Of a stretch of DNA of 59,474 bases, positions 9,569-18,484 are shown one piece after another. A model generated the notes under the pieces. That model searched no databases and was not told where the DNA came from. It saw only the letters and a list, made by a program, of their open reading frames with translations. Position 1 is the stretch's first letter. Each line of letters begins with the position of its first letter. A program made the position numbers and the translations under genes. This stretch comes from an uncultured Bacteroidia bacterium (GTDB lineage: Bacteria > Bacteroidota > Bacteroidia > Bacteroidales > Prolixibacteraceae): assembly GCA_903918045.1 (NCBI GenBank), contig CAIXCY010000013.1, positions 1 to 59,474 of the forward strand. The letters are read 5' to 3'.

Positions 9569-10660
9569 ATGGAAACACAAAATTCACGTCGTGATTTTTT
9601 AACTAAGTCCTCACTTGCAGGACTTTCGGCATTGTCACTATCTGTTCCTTCATTCGCTTCCGGTCATTCAAAAGCTGTTTTACATGCGGACAATGGACCT
9701 AAACTGATTGTACCGGCCGCGCAGGGACTGAAAATTACCGGGACTTTCCTAGATGAGATTTCGCATGATATTCCTCACCAGAACTGGGGGGAGAAGGAGT
9801 GGGATCAGGATTTTGCCCACATGAAAGCTATTGGTATCGATACTGTAATTCTGATCCGCTCCGGCTACCGAAAGTTTATCACTTATCCTTCAGTCTATTT
9901 GCTAAAGAAGCATAATTGTTATATGCCATCTGTTGATTTGGTCGATATGTATTTACGTTTGGCTGATAAATATGGAATGAAGTTTTATTTCGGGTTATAT
10001 GATTCGGGTAAATATTGGGACACCGGTGATTTAAGCTGGGAAGTGGAAGACAATAAATACGTGATTGACGAAGTTTGGAAAAATTACGGAAGCAAATACA
10101 AGAGTTTTGGAGGATGGTACATCAGTGGTGAGATAAGCCGCAAAACCAAAGGTGCAATTGGCGCCTTCTATGCGATGGGTAAACAATGCAAGGAGGTTTC
10201 GGGAGGATTGCCAACTTTTATTTCTCCATGGATCGACGGAAAAAAGGCCGTTGATGCAGCTGGGGGTAATTTAACCAAGGAGAATGCCGTTTCTGTTCAG
10301 GAGCATGAGAAGGACTGGGGAGAAATTTTTGATGGAATTCATGATGTTGTTGATGCCTGTGCTTTTCAGGATGGGCATATCGATTATGATGAACTGGATG
10401 CCTTCTTTTCGGTAAATAAAAAGCTGGCCGATAAATACAAAATGCAATGCTGGACCAATGCCGAAACTTTCGATCGGGATATGCCTATCCGTTTTTTACC
10501 AATTAAATTTGATAAACTCCGGATGAAACTTGAGGCTGCCAAAAGAGCCGGATTTGACAAAGGGATCACCTTCGAATTTTCCCATTTTATGAGCCCACAA
10601 TCTTCATACCTTCAGGCCGGACATCTTTATAACAGATACCGGGAGTATTTTGAAATATAA
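9569..10660 (+). CDS. Tat-exported DUF4434-like TIM-barrel protein
   Basis: Exported protein of 363 aa. The N-terminus has a twin-arginine signal (SRRDFLTKSS at residues 6-15, then a hydrophobic stretch ending SFASG). The mature part resembles DUF4434: KITGTFLDEISHDIPHQNW at its start, a WDQDFAHMKAIGIDTVIL strand-helix, and GWYISGEI near residue 190, with several conserved Trp, Asp and Glu typical of TIM-barrel glycosidases. A second DUF4434-like protein lies at 17215, with low overall similarity by eye. It sits between the GHL10-like gene and the MFS porter. The activity is not established from the sequence; a retaining or inverting glycosidase is the likeliest guess. Confidence 0.65.
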   Translation: METQNSRRDFLTKSSLAGLSALSLSVPSFASGHSKAVLHADNGPKLIVPAAQGLKITGTFLDEISHDIPHQNWGEKEWDQDFAHMKAIGIDTVILIRSGYRKFITYPSVYLLKKHNCYMPSVDLVDMYLRLADKYGMKFYFGLYDSGKYWDTGDLSWEVEDNKYVIDEVWKNYGSKYKSFGGWYISGEISRKTKGAIGAFYAMGKQCKEVSGGLPTFISPWIDGKKAVDAAGGNLTKENAVSVQEHEKDWGEIFDGIHDVVDACAFQDGHIDYDELDAFFSVNKKLADKYKMQCWTNAETFDRDMPIRFLPIKFDKLRMKLEAAKRAGFDKGITFEFSHFMSPQSSYLQAGHLYNRYREYFEI

Positions 10661-10721
10661 ACGATAATAAAAAAGAATAAATTAATCCATATTGTACCAA
10701 AAATATCAAATTTAAAATTCT

Positions 10722-12149
10722 ATGGCAATTCAAAATAAAAACGAGAACATGCTTTATGTGATCTTTCTGGCAGCGGTGGCTGCTCTGGGTGGTTTTCTGT
10801 TTGGTTACGATACCGCAGTAATATCCGGAACTATAGGTAGTGTTTCCGCTCAATTCGGCCTAAATGATGTCAATACGGGCTGGTATGTTGGATGCGCCTT
10901 GGTCGGCTCGATTATAGGTGTGGCGATGGCGGGAAAACTTAGTGATTATTTTGGACGCAAAGGGGTTCTTATATTTTCGGCAATTCTTTTTACAGGTTCA
11001 GGAATTGGATGCATGTTATCGGGAAGTATTTCAGACCTTGTTTTATACCGTATTATGGGCGGCATTGGTATTGGTGTAGCCTCAGTTATTTCGCCACTTT
11101 ATATTTCTGAGATTTCTGTGGCCCGTTATCGCGGAACCTTAGTTTCTCTGTATCAGCTGGCAATAACGGTAGGATTCATGGGAGCCTACCTTGTTAATTA
11201 TTGGATCAGTGAGTATGCAGTTCATATGAAAGCCCTTGGAATCGTTGGCGGATTCTGGGGTAAATATGTTGTAACAGAAACCTGGAGGGGAATGCTCGGT
11301 GCCGAATCACTTCCTGCAATCCTGTTTTTCGTCATCCTCTTCTTTATCCCTGAAAGTCCAAGATGGCTGGTCTTAAAATCAAAGGAGAGCTCTGCCCTTA
11401 AAACGTTGAAGCGTATTTACGGAACAGAGCAAGCCAATGAGCAGGTTTCCGATTTGAAGAACCTTGTTCAGTCGGAAGAGAAATCTGACTGGAAAATACT
11501 CTTTCAACCGGGGTTTCGGGTTGCCCTTTTTATTGGTGTGAGCCTTGCAATTCTTGGACAATTTATGGGTGTGAATGCCGTACTTTATTACGGTCCGACG
11601 ATCTTCGAGCAAACCGGACTTTCAGCCGGAGATTCATTATTTTATCAGGTTATTGTAGGTTTGGTAAATTTCGGATCCACCGTATTGGCGATGGCTGTGA
11701 TCGATAAAATAGGCCGTAAGAAGCTTGTCTACTACGGTGTTTCAGGAATGATAGTGTCGCTGATACTTATCGGATTTTATTTCACCGTAAATAAAGTTTC
11801 GAATGTTGTTCCTCCAATTATGCTGCTTATTCTGATCCTTGTTTATATATTCTCCTGTGCGATATCGATTTGTGTGGTTATCTGGGTTTTGCTTTCAGAG
11901 ATGTACCCTGCCAGGGTTCGCGGTCTGGCAATGTCGGCAGCCGGTTTTTCACTCTGGATCGGAACGTTTCTCATCGGACAATTAACCCCATGGCTTATGA
12001 CCACCCTATCACCGGCAGGGGTTTTCTGGTTGTTTGGTGTCATGTGCCTTCCATATCTCTATATCACCTGGAAACTGGTTCCCGAAACTACGGGTAAGTC
12101 ACTTGAGGATATTGAAAGGATGTGGCTGAAGAAGGAAATCGGTGATTAG
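10722..12149 (+). CDS. MFS sugar porter (sugar/H+ symporter family)
   Basis: Inner-membrane importer of 475 aa with about 12 predicted membrane helices. Sugar-porter signatures are clear: GGFLFGYDTAVISGT in helix 1, GRKGVLIFSA after helix 2, PESPRWLV at the end of the first half, QFMGVNAVLYYGPTIF in helix 7, GRKKLV after helix 8, SEMYPARVRG after helix 10, and PETTGKSLEDIE at the C-terminus. It likely carries the monosaccharide or disaccharide freed in the periplasm into the cytosol. The neighbours downstream, SIS protein and ROK kinase, suggest an amino sugar or mannose-containing sugar, but sugar-porter specificity cannot be read directly. Confidence 0.92.
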   Translation: MAIQNKNENMLYVIFLAAVAALGGFLFGYDTAVISGTIGSVSAQFGLNDVNTGWYVGCALVGSIIGVAMAGKLSDYFGRKGVLIFSAILFTGSGIGCMLSGSISDLVLYRIMGGIGIGVASVISPLYISEISVARYRGTLVSLYQLAITVGFMGAYLVNYWISEYAVHMKALGIVGGFWGKYVVTETWRGMLGAESLPAILFFVILFFIPESPRWLVLKSKESSALKTLKRIYGTEQANEQVSDLKNLVQSEEKSDWKILFQPGFRVALFIGVSLAILGQFMGVNAVLYYGPTIFEQTGLSAGDSLFYQVIVGLVNFGSTVLAMAVIDKIGRKKLVYYGVSGMIVSLILIGFYFTVNKVSNVVPPIMLLILILVYIFSCAISICVVIWVLLSEMYPARVRGLAMSAAGFSLWIGTFLIGQLTPWLMTTLSPAGVFWLFGVMCLPYLYITWKLVPETTGKSLEDIERMWLKKEIGD

Positions 12150-12157
12150 ACTAATAG

Positions 12158-12169
12158 GCTTTAGGCTAT
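12158..12169. repeat. GCTTTAGGCTAT intergenic repeat, copy 1
   Basis: GCTTTAGGCTAT lies just after the MFS gene, inside an AT-rich spacer with nearby TAGG and ATTAGG steps. The same 12-mer occurs at 51186-51197, also just downstream of a gene (GH38-like). Confidence 0.5.
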
Positions 12170-12214
12170 TAGGAGTTGAAAAAGGGAATCTTTTGAAATT
12201 TAAGATAAAATCAA

Positions 12215-13267
12215 ATGAATAAGTTTTTACAAGAGATAGAAGAACAACCGCACGCGCTGAAGGCAACCTTATTGTGGTTCTCAGAAGGAGAAGGGAGAGA
12301 AAGTCTAAGACAGGTAATTGATCTGTGGAAGTCAGGACGATTCGATAAAATCATTTTCACCGGGATGGGGAGTTCCTATTTTATCTCCTGTGCAGCAACC
12401 ACTCTTTTGAATCCTCAGTATGTAACTTCGTTTGCCATAAATGCAGGAGAATTACTACACTATCAGTTCTCATTAATTACCAAAACCACCCTTTTTGTCT
12501 GCATCTCCCAGTCGGGTGAGAGCTATGAGGTTGTGAAGATTCTGGAGCAATTACCTTCAGATATTACAGTGATCGCAATCAGTAATGAATCTGAAAGTAC
12601 CCTGGCTAAAAAGGCTCAGATTTCATTATTAAGCAAGGCGGGTAAGGAGGATATGACCTCTACAAAAACATTTATCTCAACTTACCTTGTTGCTTATTTG
12701 CTGTCACTGAGTTTTAGCGATAAATTCAACAAAACCTCAGTTTCCGAAATAGAAACAATTATTCAAACGGTCTCTGATCTGCTTAAGAATAGGGATCATT
12801 GGTTAGATAATGCTGTGAAAGCCATAGCACATACACCATTTGTTCAGCTGGTTGCCCGCGGACCCGTATTTGCTGCCGCTCAACAGAGTGCCCTGATGCT
12901 TATGGAGGCAACACGAAATTCTGCTTCGGCGCTGTTGGGTGGTGAATTTCGCCATGGTCCCATGGAGATGGTTAAGGAGGGTTTTCGGGCAGTGGTTTTT
13001 GCCCCTTTCGGAGTAACATATCACCAGAGTATTTCTGTAGCCGCCGATATCCTTAAATTCGGGGGTAAGGTTCTGCTGATTACGGATCAGAATCCCCCCA
13101 TTTCGGATGAAAATCTTTGCAGTATTATAATTCCCTGTCCAAATGAGCCATTATTTGCAATTCTGTGTCTTATTCCGATGCAATTAATTGTCAATCAATG
13201 GTCCATTGAGGAAGAAAACATCCCCGGGAATTTTACACGCGGCGCAAAAGTGACCGCTGTGGAATAA
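12215..13267 (+). CDS. SIS-domain sugar-phosphate isomerase/deaminase, GlmS-like
   Basis: Cytosolic protein of 350 aa built of two SIS domains, like the isomerase half of GlmS without the glutaminase domain. Visible motifs: MNKFLQEIEEQPHALKATL at the N-terminus (GlmS-type EIxEQP), GMGSSY at 50-55, SQSGES at 98-103, and GGEFRHGPMEMV containing Glu244 and His247, which matches the GELxHGP motif. It therefore probably isomerises or deaminates an amino-sugar phosphate such as GlcN-6-P. The MFS porter (65 bp upstream) and ROK kinase (about 100 bp downstream) fit an uptake, phosphorylation and deamination module. No NagA-type deacetylase is found in the window, so the exact substrate is open; a fructosamine- or galactosamine-type substrate is possible. 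Confidence 0.8.
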   Translation: MNKFLQEIEEQPHALKATLLWFSEGEGRESLRQVIDLWKSGRFDKIIFTGMGSSYFISCAATTLLNPQYVTSFAINAGELLHYQFSLITKTTLFVCISQSGESYEVVKILEQLPSDITVIAISNESESTLAKKAQISLLSKAGKEDMTSTKTFISTYLVAYLLSLSFSDKFNKTSVSEIETIIQTVSDLLKNRDHWLDNAVKAIAHTPFVQLVARGPVFAAAQQSALMLMEATRNSASALLGGEFRHGPMEMVKEGFRAVVFAPFGVTYHQSISVAADILKFGGKVLLITDQNPPISDENLCSIIIPCPNEPLFAILCLIPMQLIVNQWSIEEENIPGNFTRGAKVTAVE

Positions 13268-13277
13268 GCTTTCTTTA

Positions 13278-13341
13278 GAGCCATCGGCTCGTCATATTTT
13301 GAAGTAACGGATTTCAATCCGTTGACATTTCAATCCGTTGA
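13278..13341. repeat. SIS-ROK spacer hairpins and AATCCGTTGA repeats
   Basis: Two hairpins lie between the SIS and ROK genes. GAGCC (13278-13282) pairs with GGCTC (13286-13290) around ATC. AACGGATT (13306-13313) pairs with AATCCGTT (13316-13323) around TC. The 13-mer TTCAATCCGTTGA is present at 13313-13325 and again at 13329-13341. No U-tract follows, so it is not a clear terminator; a repeated palindromic spacer element is likelier. Confidence 0.55.
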
Positions 13342-13369
13342 ATTAATAAATGTCATCACCATTTATGAT

Positions 13370-14257
13370 ATGAAAAACGATAATATTGCCATTGGAGTCG
13401 ATATCGGGGGAACAAATATCAGAGCCGGAGCTGTTTATGCCGATGGAAGCTTAATCGGTGAATCATTTTCAGTTTCTACAAATGCCACAGAAAGTAAAGA
13501 GCTGATTTTATCACGAATTGTCGATTCAATTTCCCGGATAATCACTCAGAATAAATTAAGTATTTCAGATATTCAGGGGATCGGTTTAGGGTGTACCGGT
13601 CCACTGGATGTAAAGAAAGGTCTGATCCTGGAATGCCCCAATCTTCCCACGATGGACTTTTTCCCGTTGCGAAGTGAGATCGAAAAAGCGTTTAATCTCC
13701 CTGTCTTTATGAATAACGATGCCAATGCCATGATGCTCGGCGAAAGTCGCTGGGGAGCAGGTAAGGGAGCATGCAGCGTTCTTGGAATTACGCTGGGAAC
13801 CGGTTTCGGTTGTGCGATTATATTGAATCAAAAAATCTGGATGGGCGCTACTGAAACAGCAGGTGAGATCTGGATTTCACCATACCGGGATGGATTTATT
13901 GAAGAGGTCGTTTCGGGAGCAGGAGTAAGTAAATTATATGAGAGTTTAACCGGATTAAAAGCTTCTTCCAAACAGATTGCTCATCTTGCCATTGAAGGTG
14001 ATCAATTTGCAAAAACTGTCTGGGAAGAATTTGGAAAAGCGGTCGCATTTGCCCTCTCCTGGTCGATCAACCTGCTTGATCCGGAAATTGTGATAATCGG
14101 CGGATCGATTTCAAATGCGATGCCGCTGTTTTTTCAGTCTCTTCATGATGCATTGGTAAAAAGTATCTGCCCGGTGCCGGCTGAAAATTTAAAAATTGTA
14201 AAGGCTCAATTGGGCGATAATGCCGGGTTTATTGGTGCAGCGGCGTTGGTCTTTTAA
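13370..14257 (+). CDS. ROK-family sugar kinase (zinc motif absent)
   Basis: Cytosolic kinase of 295 aa. The frame extends to a TTG at 13322, but the ATG at 13370 (MKNDNIAIGVDIGGTN) is preferred because it starts at the family boundary and avoids the repeat-derived 13322-13369 segment. ATP-binding motifs are present: GVDIGGTN near residue 7, GLGCTGPLD, MNNDANA with candidate catalytic Asp117, and LGTGFG. The canonical ROK zinc-cysteine cluster that normally follows GE(I/L)GH is missing; here AGEIWISPYRDGF leads straight to EEVVSG. It likely phosphorylates an amino sugar or hexose brought in by the MFS porter. A second ROK kinase of the same kind lies at 40793. Confidence 0.85.
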   Translation: MKNDNIAIGVDIGGTNIRAGAVYADGSLIGESFSVSTNATESKELILSRIVDSISRIITQNKLSISDIQGIGLGCTGPLDVKKGLILECPNLPTMDFFPLRSEIEKAFNLPVFMNNDANAMMLGESRWGAGKGACSVLGITLGTGFGCAIILNQKIWMGATETAGEIWISPYRDGFIEEVVSGAGVSKLYESLTGLKASSKQIAHLAIEGDQFAKTVWEEFGKAVAFALSWSINLLDPEIVIIGGSISNAMPLFFQSLHDALVKSICPVPAENLKIVKAQLGDNAGFIGAAALVF

Positions 14258-14293
14258 TTCAGATTTATTTTTCCTTTAACTATTTTGCTGCTA

Positions 14294-14363
14294 GGTTTTC
14301 GGAGGCGGCGAAAATCCAACATAAAAACTGAAAGCAATAAAAAATCACGCAAAGCCGCAAAGG
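14294..14363. repeat. Hairpin and ACGCAAAGCCGCAAAGG repeat before GH2
   Basis: GGTTTTCG (14294-14301) can pair with CGAAAATCC (14309-14317) with one bulged base. Downstream, ACGCAAAGCCGCAAAGG starts at 14347, a decayed (ACGCAAAG)n-type repeat related to the CTTTGCG copies near 48379-48406. No U-tract is present. The spacer between the ROK gene and GH2 shows nothing else. Confidence 0.45.
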
Positions 14364-14427
14364 CTAATATGCATATAATTAATTGTTTAAATTTCAAAGG
14401 ATAACTATTGACAATCTTTGTAACACG

Positions 14428-17193
14428 ATGAAAATTACCATTTTTCTCTTTTTGCTCCTCTCTTTTTTAATCGTGGATGCCCAGAAGATCAAACTATCGG
14501 AAAACTGGTTTGTGAAAAATTCCATTGAGGTAAAATTTTCAGACAATATTGTTTCGACAGTCCATTACAACACTGATGATTGGTATAAAACATCGGTTCC
14601 AACCACTGTTTTAAGCGTATTTGTTAAAAATGGGACCTATCCCGATCCCCATTTTGCAATGAATAACTTTCGCATTCCAGATGTCTCCGATGCATTCAAC
14701 GCAAAACATGATCTTGCCAAATACAGTTTTCTCAAGGGAAAGGAGAATCCCTGGAAAGATCCGTGGTGGTTCCGCACAGAAATCGTGGTGCCGAAAACAT
14801 TTAAGAATAAGCAAATCTGGTTGAATTTTCAGGGGATTAATTATCGTGCCGATGTATGGGTAAACGGACATTTGGTGGCCGACAGCAAACAGACTGTTGG
14901 GATGTTCCGGCGATTTAAATTCAATATTACCGCATACGCGAATCCGGGTGAAAAAAATTGTATTGCGGTAAAAATCCATCAGGTCGATCACCCGGGAGAA
15001 CCCGATCCCGGCACTCAGTTTGAAGTATTTGGATCTACACGCGGTCATGCCATTGATATTTTCAAGGACGAAACGCTTAAAATGTCAGGTGGGTGGGATT
15101 GCGCCCCTGTTGTACGCGACCGGAATATGGGGATTTATCAGGATGTCTTTCTTGAAGCTACCGGAAATGTCTCACTTGAGAATCCGTATGTGACCACTAC
15201 ACTTCCATTGCCGGATACTACCCTGTCCGATATTCACCTTCAAACCGAAGTCAGAAATAACTCTGATAAAATGGTTAATGGGGTTCTGGTTGGAACGATA
15301 GATCTGATCAGTGATCTTGAATTTCCAACCTATACCAAACACCTTGGAGGTTCAATGCCGACAGTTAACGTAAGAAAGGAGATTACTTTAAAGGCAAACG
15401 AAATCCAAACGGTGAAGCTGGATTCCAAAGAATTTGCCGCTCTTGCGATTAAAAATCCCTATTTATGGCATCCCAATGGTTATGGCAAACAATACCTTCA
15501 TAAACTTAAAATTTCCTTCGAAATTGGTGGAAAAGTCTCGGATAAACAGGAAGTAACATTCGGAATACGTCAGATAACCACTGATTTGAAACGAATTGGA
15601 GACGATTATGGCCGAATATTTTATGTCAATGGTCAACGTATTTTTTGCAGGGGAGGGTGGCTTCAACCCGATATGATGCTCGATATGAACCGCAAAAGGG
15701 TATTTGATGAGGCGCGTCTTTTAGCTGAAGCAAATGTAAATCTGATTGGTAGTGAAGATGCTCCGACTCCAACAGAGGATATGATTGAAAGTTATGATAA
15801 ATATGGATTGATGTACTGGGAGGTCTTCTTTCAATGCTGGCGTATGTATCCCGGAGGCGAAACTGCCCACTATCCGCTTGATCACCGGTTAGCAATCAAT
15901 GAAGTCAATGATCTGGTCAGGCGGTACCGAAACAGTCCTGCAATTTTAGCGTGGTTTACTGCCAATGAGGTCATTGTCGATGAGGAACTTTATACTGCAT
16001 CCAAAACAGCAGTCAAAACCCTTGACCCGTCGCGCCCCTTTATCCCAACAACAAGCATCGACTGGGATGTGGATAAACTGACACCTTATATCAAGGATGA
16101 TTTACCTACCGGCACTACCGATGATGGGGCGCCCGACTACAATTGGAACCCACCTGCTTATTATTTTGATAAAGTGGAGGAGGTTCACCTTCAAATGTTC
16201 CGCAATGAGTTGGGTGTTCCTGCGATTCCGGCTTATAGCAGCCTGCAAAAGTTTATCCCTTCAGCCAATCTGGCAAATAAACCTGGCAGAAGCAATATGA
16301 TTTATCCTTTGGACAGTATCTGGGCAGAACATGGTGCATGGGATGGACTAAATTATTGTTTCAGAGGATATGATAATGCAATTCGCACGCTGTACGGTAA
16401 CCCCACCACGGTGAAGCAATATGCGGATAATGCCCAATTGGTTAATGCCGACTGCTATCGGGCGATGTTTGAGGCTGCAGGTCATCGGATGTGGAATATC
16501 ACCAGCGGAGTAATGCTCTGGAAACTAAATTCCTGCTGGCCTGATGTTGGCTGGCAGATTTACGACTGGTTTTTAAATCCAAGTGCCGCCTATTTCTATT
16601 CTAAAAAGGCGATGGAGCCACTACATATTCAGATGAATGGAAACAACAGGGTTCTCTCGGTTATCAATTCAACCGGGAAAAGTCATCAGGAAATGTCTGT
16701 GGAGGCGCAGTTGATTGATTTTAATATGAAAGTAGTCTGGAAATATTCTGAAACTGTTTCTGTGCCTGCCGATCATTATACCGAATGTGTGAAAATCCCT
16801 AAACCAACCAGTTGCACACCAATCTATTTCGTCAAACTCACACTTAAAAGTAAAGAGGGTCAGCTGATTTCGGATAACCTCTACTGGCAGTGTTCGCAGC
16901 ACGAGGATTTCTCAGCACTTGCCGTGTTGCCCAAATTAAAATTAAAAAAGACAGTTACAATAAATGATTTAGGTAAGGAACTGAAGATTGAGGTTAACTT
17001 GAAAAATGAAACCGGTTCACTCTCCTTTTTTAACAGGCTGAACCTTCACACCGATAAATCGGCAAATGAAGTACTCCCCACATTCTGGAGCGATAATTAC
17101 ATCACGTTATTTCCCGGAGAAGTAAAAACGATCATTGCCAATGTTGCAAAATCAGATCTGGCTGGCGCACAGCCTGTAATTGAGATAGAATAA
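14428..17193 (+). CDS. GH2 glycosidase, beta-mannosidase/exo-beta-glucosaminidase-like
   Basis: Secreted GH2 enzyme of 921 aa. The frame opens at a TTG (14383), but the ATG at 14428 begins a clear signal peptide (MKITIFLFLLLSFLIVDAQ) and is chosen. The order is a jelly-roll sugar-binding domain (about 20-200, with VWVNGH), an immunoglobulin-like domain (about 215-345), a TIM barrel with WFTANEV (acid/base Glu514) and RNELGVPA (nucleophile candidate Glu594), and C-terminal beta-domains. The barrel end (SCWPDVGWQIYDW, KKAMEPLH) resembles the exo-beta-glucosaminidase/endo-beta-mannosidase branch of GH2 rather than beta-galactosidases. It probably cleaves beta-mannosidic or beta-glucosaminidic bonds of the imported glycan in the periplasm. 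A paralogue is at 44450. The DUF4434-like gene follows after 21 bp. Confidence 0.88.
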   Translation: MKITIFLFLLLSFLIVDAQKIKLSENWFVKNSIEVKFSDNIVSTVHYNTDDWYKTSVPTTVLSVFVKNGTYPDPHFAMNNFRIPDVSDAFNAKHDLAKYSFLKGKENPWKDPWWFRTEIVVPKTFKNKQIWLNFQGINYRADVWVNGHLVADSKQTVGMFRRFKFNITAYANPGEKNCIAVKIHQVDHPGEPDPGTQFEVFGSTRGHAIDIFKDETLKMSGGWDCAPVVRDRNMGIYQDVFLEATGNVSLENPYVTTTLPLPDTTLSDIHLQTEVRNNSDKMVNGVLVGTIDLISDLEFPTYTKHLGGSMPTVNVRKEITLKANEIQTVKLDSKEFAALAIKNPYLWHPNGYGKQYLHKLKISFEIGGKVSDKQEVTFGIRQITTDLKRIGDDYGRIFYVNGQRIFCRGGWLQPDMMLDMNRKRVFDEARLLAEANVNLIGSEDAPTPTEDMIESYDKYGLMYWEVFFQCWRMYPGGETAHYPLDHRLAINEVNDLVRRYRNSPAILAWFTANEVIVDEELYTASKTAVKTLDPSRPFIPTTSIDWDVDKLTPYIKDDLPTGTTDDGAPDYNWNPPAYYFDKVEEVHLQMFRNELGVPAIPAYSSLQKFIPSANLANKPGRSNMIYPLDSIWAEHGAWDGLNYCFRGYDNAIRTLYGNPTTVKQYADNAQLVNADCYRAMFEAAGHRMWNITSGVMLWKLNSCWPDVGWQIYDWFLNPSAAYFYSKKAMEPLHIQMNGNNRVLSVINSTGKSHQEMSVEAQLIDFNMKVVWKYSETVSVPADHYTECVKIPKPTSCTPIYFVKLTLKSKEGQLISDNLYWQCSQHEDFSALAVLPKLKLKKTVTINDLGKELKIEVNLKNETGSLSFFNRLNLHTDKSANEVLPTFWSDNYITLFPGEVKTIIANVAKSDLAGAQPVIEIE

Positions 17194-17214
17194 TTTAATA
17201 AAATACGGGACATC

Positions 17215-18273
17215 ATGGACAGACGCTACTTTCTCAGATCATTCGGAGTCACATCAGCTTCCTTACTGTTGGCAAACCAGGCCTTTTCAATGCTCTCCTC
17301 ACAGGCGCAGCAGAATCCTAAGATCAAACCAATCAGCGGATCATGGTTTGAGTTCAGTCACACCCTCGATGTGGAAGGCAAATACTGGAATGACGTATTA
17401 CCGAATTTTACAACCGAACAGTGGAAGGCAAAGGTCCGGGAAATTCGCGAAACCGGTATGGAATACCTTGTCCTGATGGCGGTTGCCAATGATGGGAAGA
17501 CCTATTATCCATCCAAACTGCAGCCGCGGTACGATTTTGCCTGCCCCGACCCGCTTGAAGCTGTCCTATCTGCTGCAGATGAGTGTGGTATGAAATTTTT
17601 CGTGAGTAACGATTTCTGGGACAAGTGGTCCAATACCACTAAGATGATGAAAGATCGGGATATTGCAAAGTTGAGGGAGCTGGGGATGGAAGAGGTTGCC
17701 GAAAAGTATTCGCACCATAAGAGTTTTTACGGTTGGTATTATCCCAATGAGTCGGGGCTTAATAATTCGATCGATGATTTAACCCTCAATTATGTGAACA
17801 ACTGTACGAAGATAGCAAAACGGCTAACTCCCAATTCTGTTAATCTGATTGCACCCTACGGCACCAAATCGATGCGGCCAAATGATGAGTATATTCGTCA
17901 GCTTGAAAAACTCGATATCGATATTATTGCCTACCAGGATGAGATTGGAGTTCGTAAAACAAAGACAGGAAGTGCCGGTAAATATTTTGAAACCTTGCAC
18001 AATGCCCATATCAAAGCCGGCCGGTCGAAAATTTGGGCCGACATGGAGGTCTTTGAATTTGAAAAGGGGGTATATACCAGTGCATTAATTCCAGCTAATT
18101 TTGATCGGGTCCTTCAGCAGATGGTAGATATTTCGCCATTTGTTGGAAAAATTCTGATCTACCAATACGTTGGAATTATGAATAAACCTGGATCCATAGC
18201 ATCTGTTGGACATCCCAATTCTGAAAAACTTTATACCGATTATATGAATTGGGTGACAGGACAAAACAGATAA
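17215..18273 (+). CDS. Second Tat-exported DUF4434-like TIM-barrel protein
   Basis: Exported protein of 352 aa with a Tat-type signal (DRRYFLRSFGV at residues 2-12 and a hydrophobic core ending near QAFS). The mature domain matches the DUF4434 pattern well: ISGSWFEFSHTLDVEGKYW near residue 40, WKAKVREIRETGMEYLVLMA, GMKFFVSNDFW, and FYGWYYPNES near residue 177 with an acidic residue where TIM-barrel glycosidases place catalytic groups. It is the last gene of the first block, 21 bp after GH2, so co-transcription is likely. It differs from the 9569 protein in sequence, so the pair probably has distinct specificity. Activity is unproven; a glycosidase for a fragment of the same glycan is the working guess. 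Confidence 0.72.
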   Translation: MDRRYFLRSFGVTSASLLLANQAFSMLSSQAQQNPKIKPISGSWFEFSHTLDVEGKYWNDVLPNFTTEQWKAKVREIRETGMEYLVLMAVANDGKTYYPSKLQPRYDFACPDPLEAVLSAADECGMKFFVSNDFWDKWSNTTKMMKDRDIAKLRELGMEEVAEKYSHHKSFYGWYYPNESGLNNSIDDLTLNYVNNCTKIAKRLTPNSVNLIAPYGTKSMRPNDEYIRQLEKLDIDIIAYQDEIGVRKTKTGSAGKYFETLHNAHIKAGRSKIWADMEVFEFEKGVYTSALIPANFDRVLQQMVDISPFVGKILIYQYVGIMNKPGSIASVGHPNSEKLYTDYMNWVTGQNR

Positions 18274-18484
18274 TTTGCTAATCCTTACTTCCCGTTTTAA
18301 ATCTCTTTTTCTTTTAAGGAAATGAATAAAAGCAACTTTTATTCGTTGTTTCTCAATTCCTATTTATAATTAATCAAAATTCATCTTATGTTGTCTTTTG
18401 AGATTCTTTTTGTATTATTACTCACATATTTCCAATTTTAATATTTGATCATTTTCTGCAGCGATTTTATATGAGTAAGTATCA

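Noticed and set aside
13322-13369. TTG start extending the ROK kinase by 16 residues
   Set aside because: The extension is encoded by a palindromic repeat and lies outside the conserved family start; the ATG at 13370 is better.
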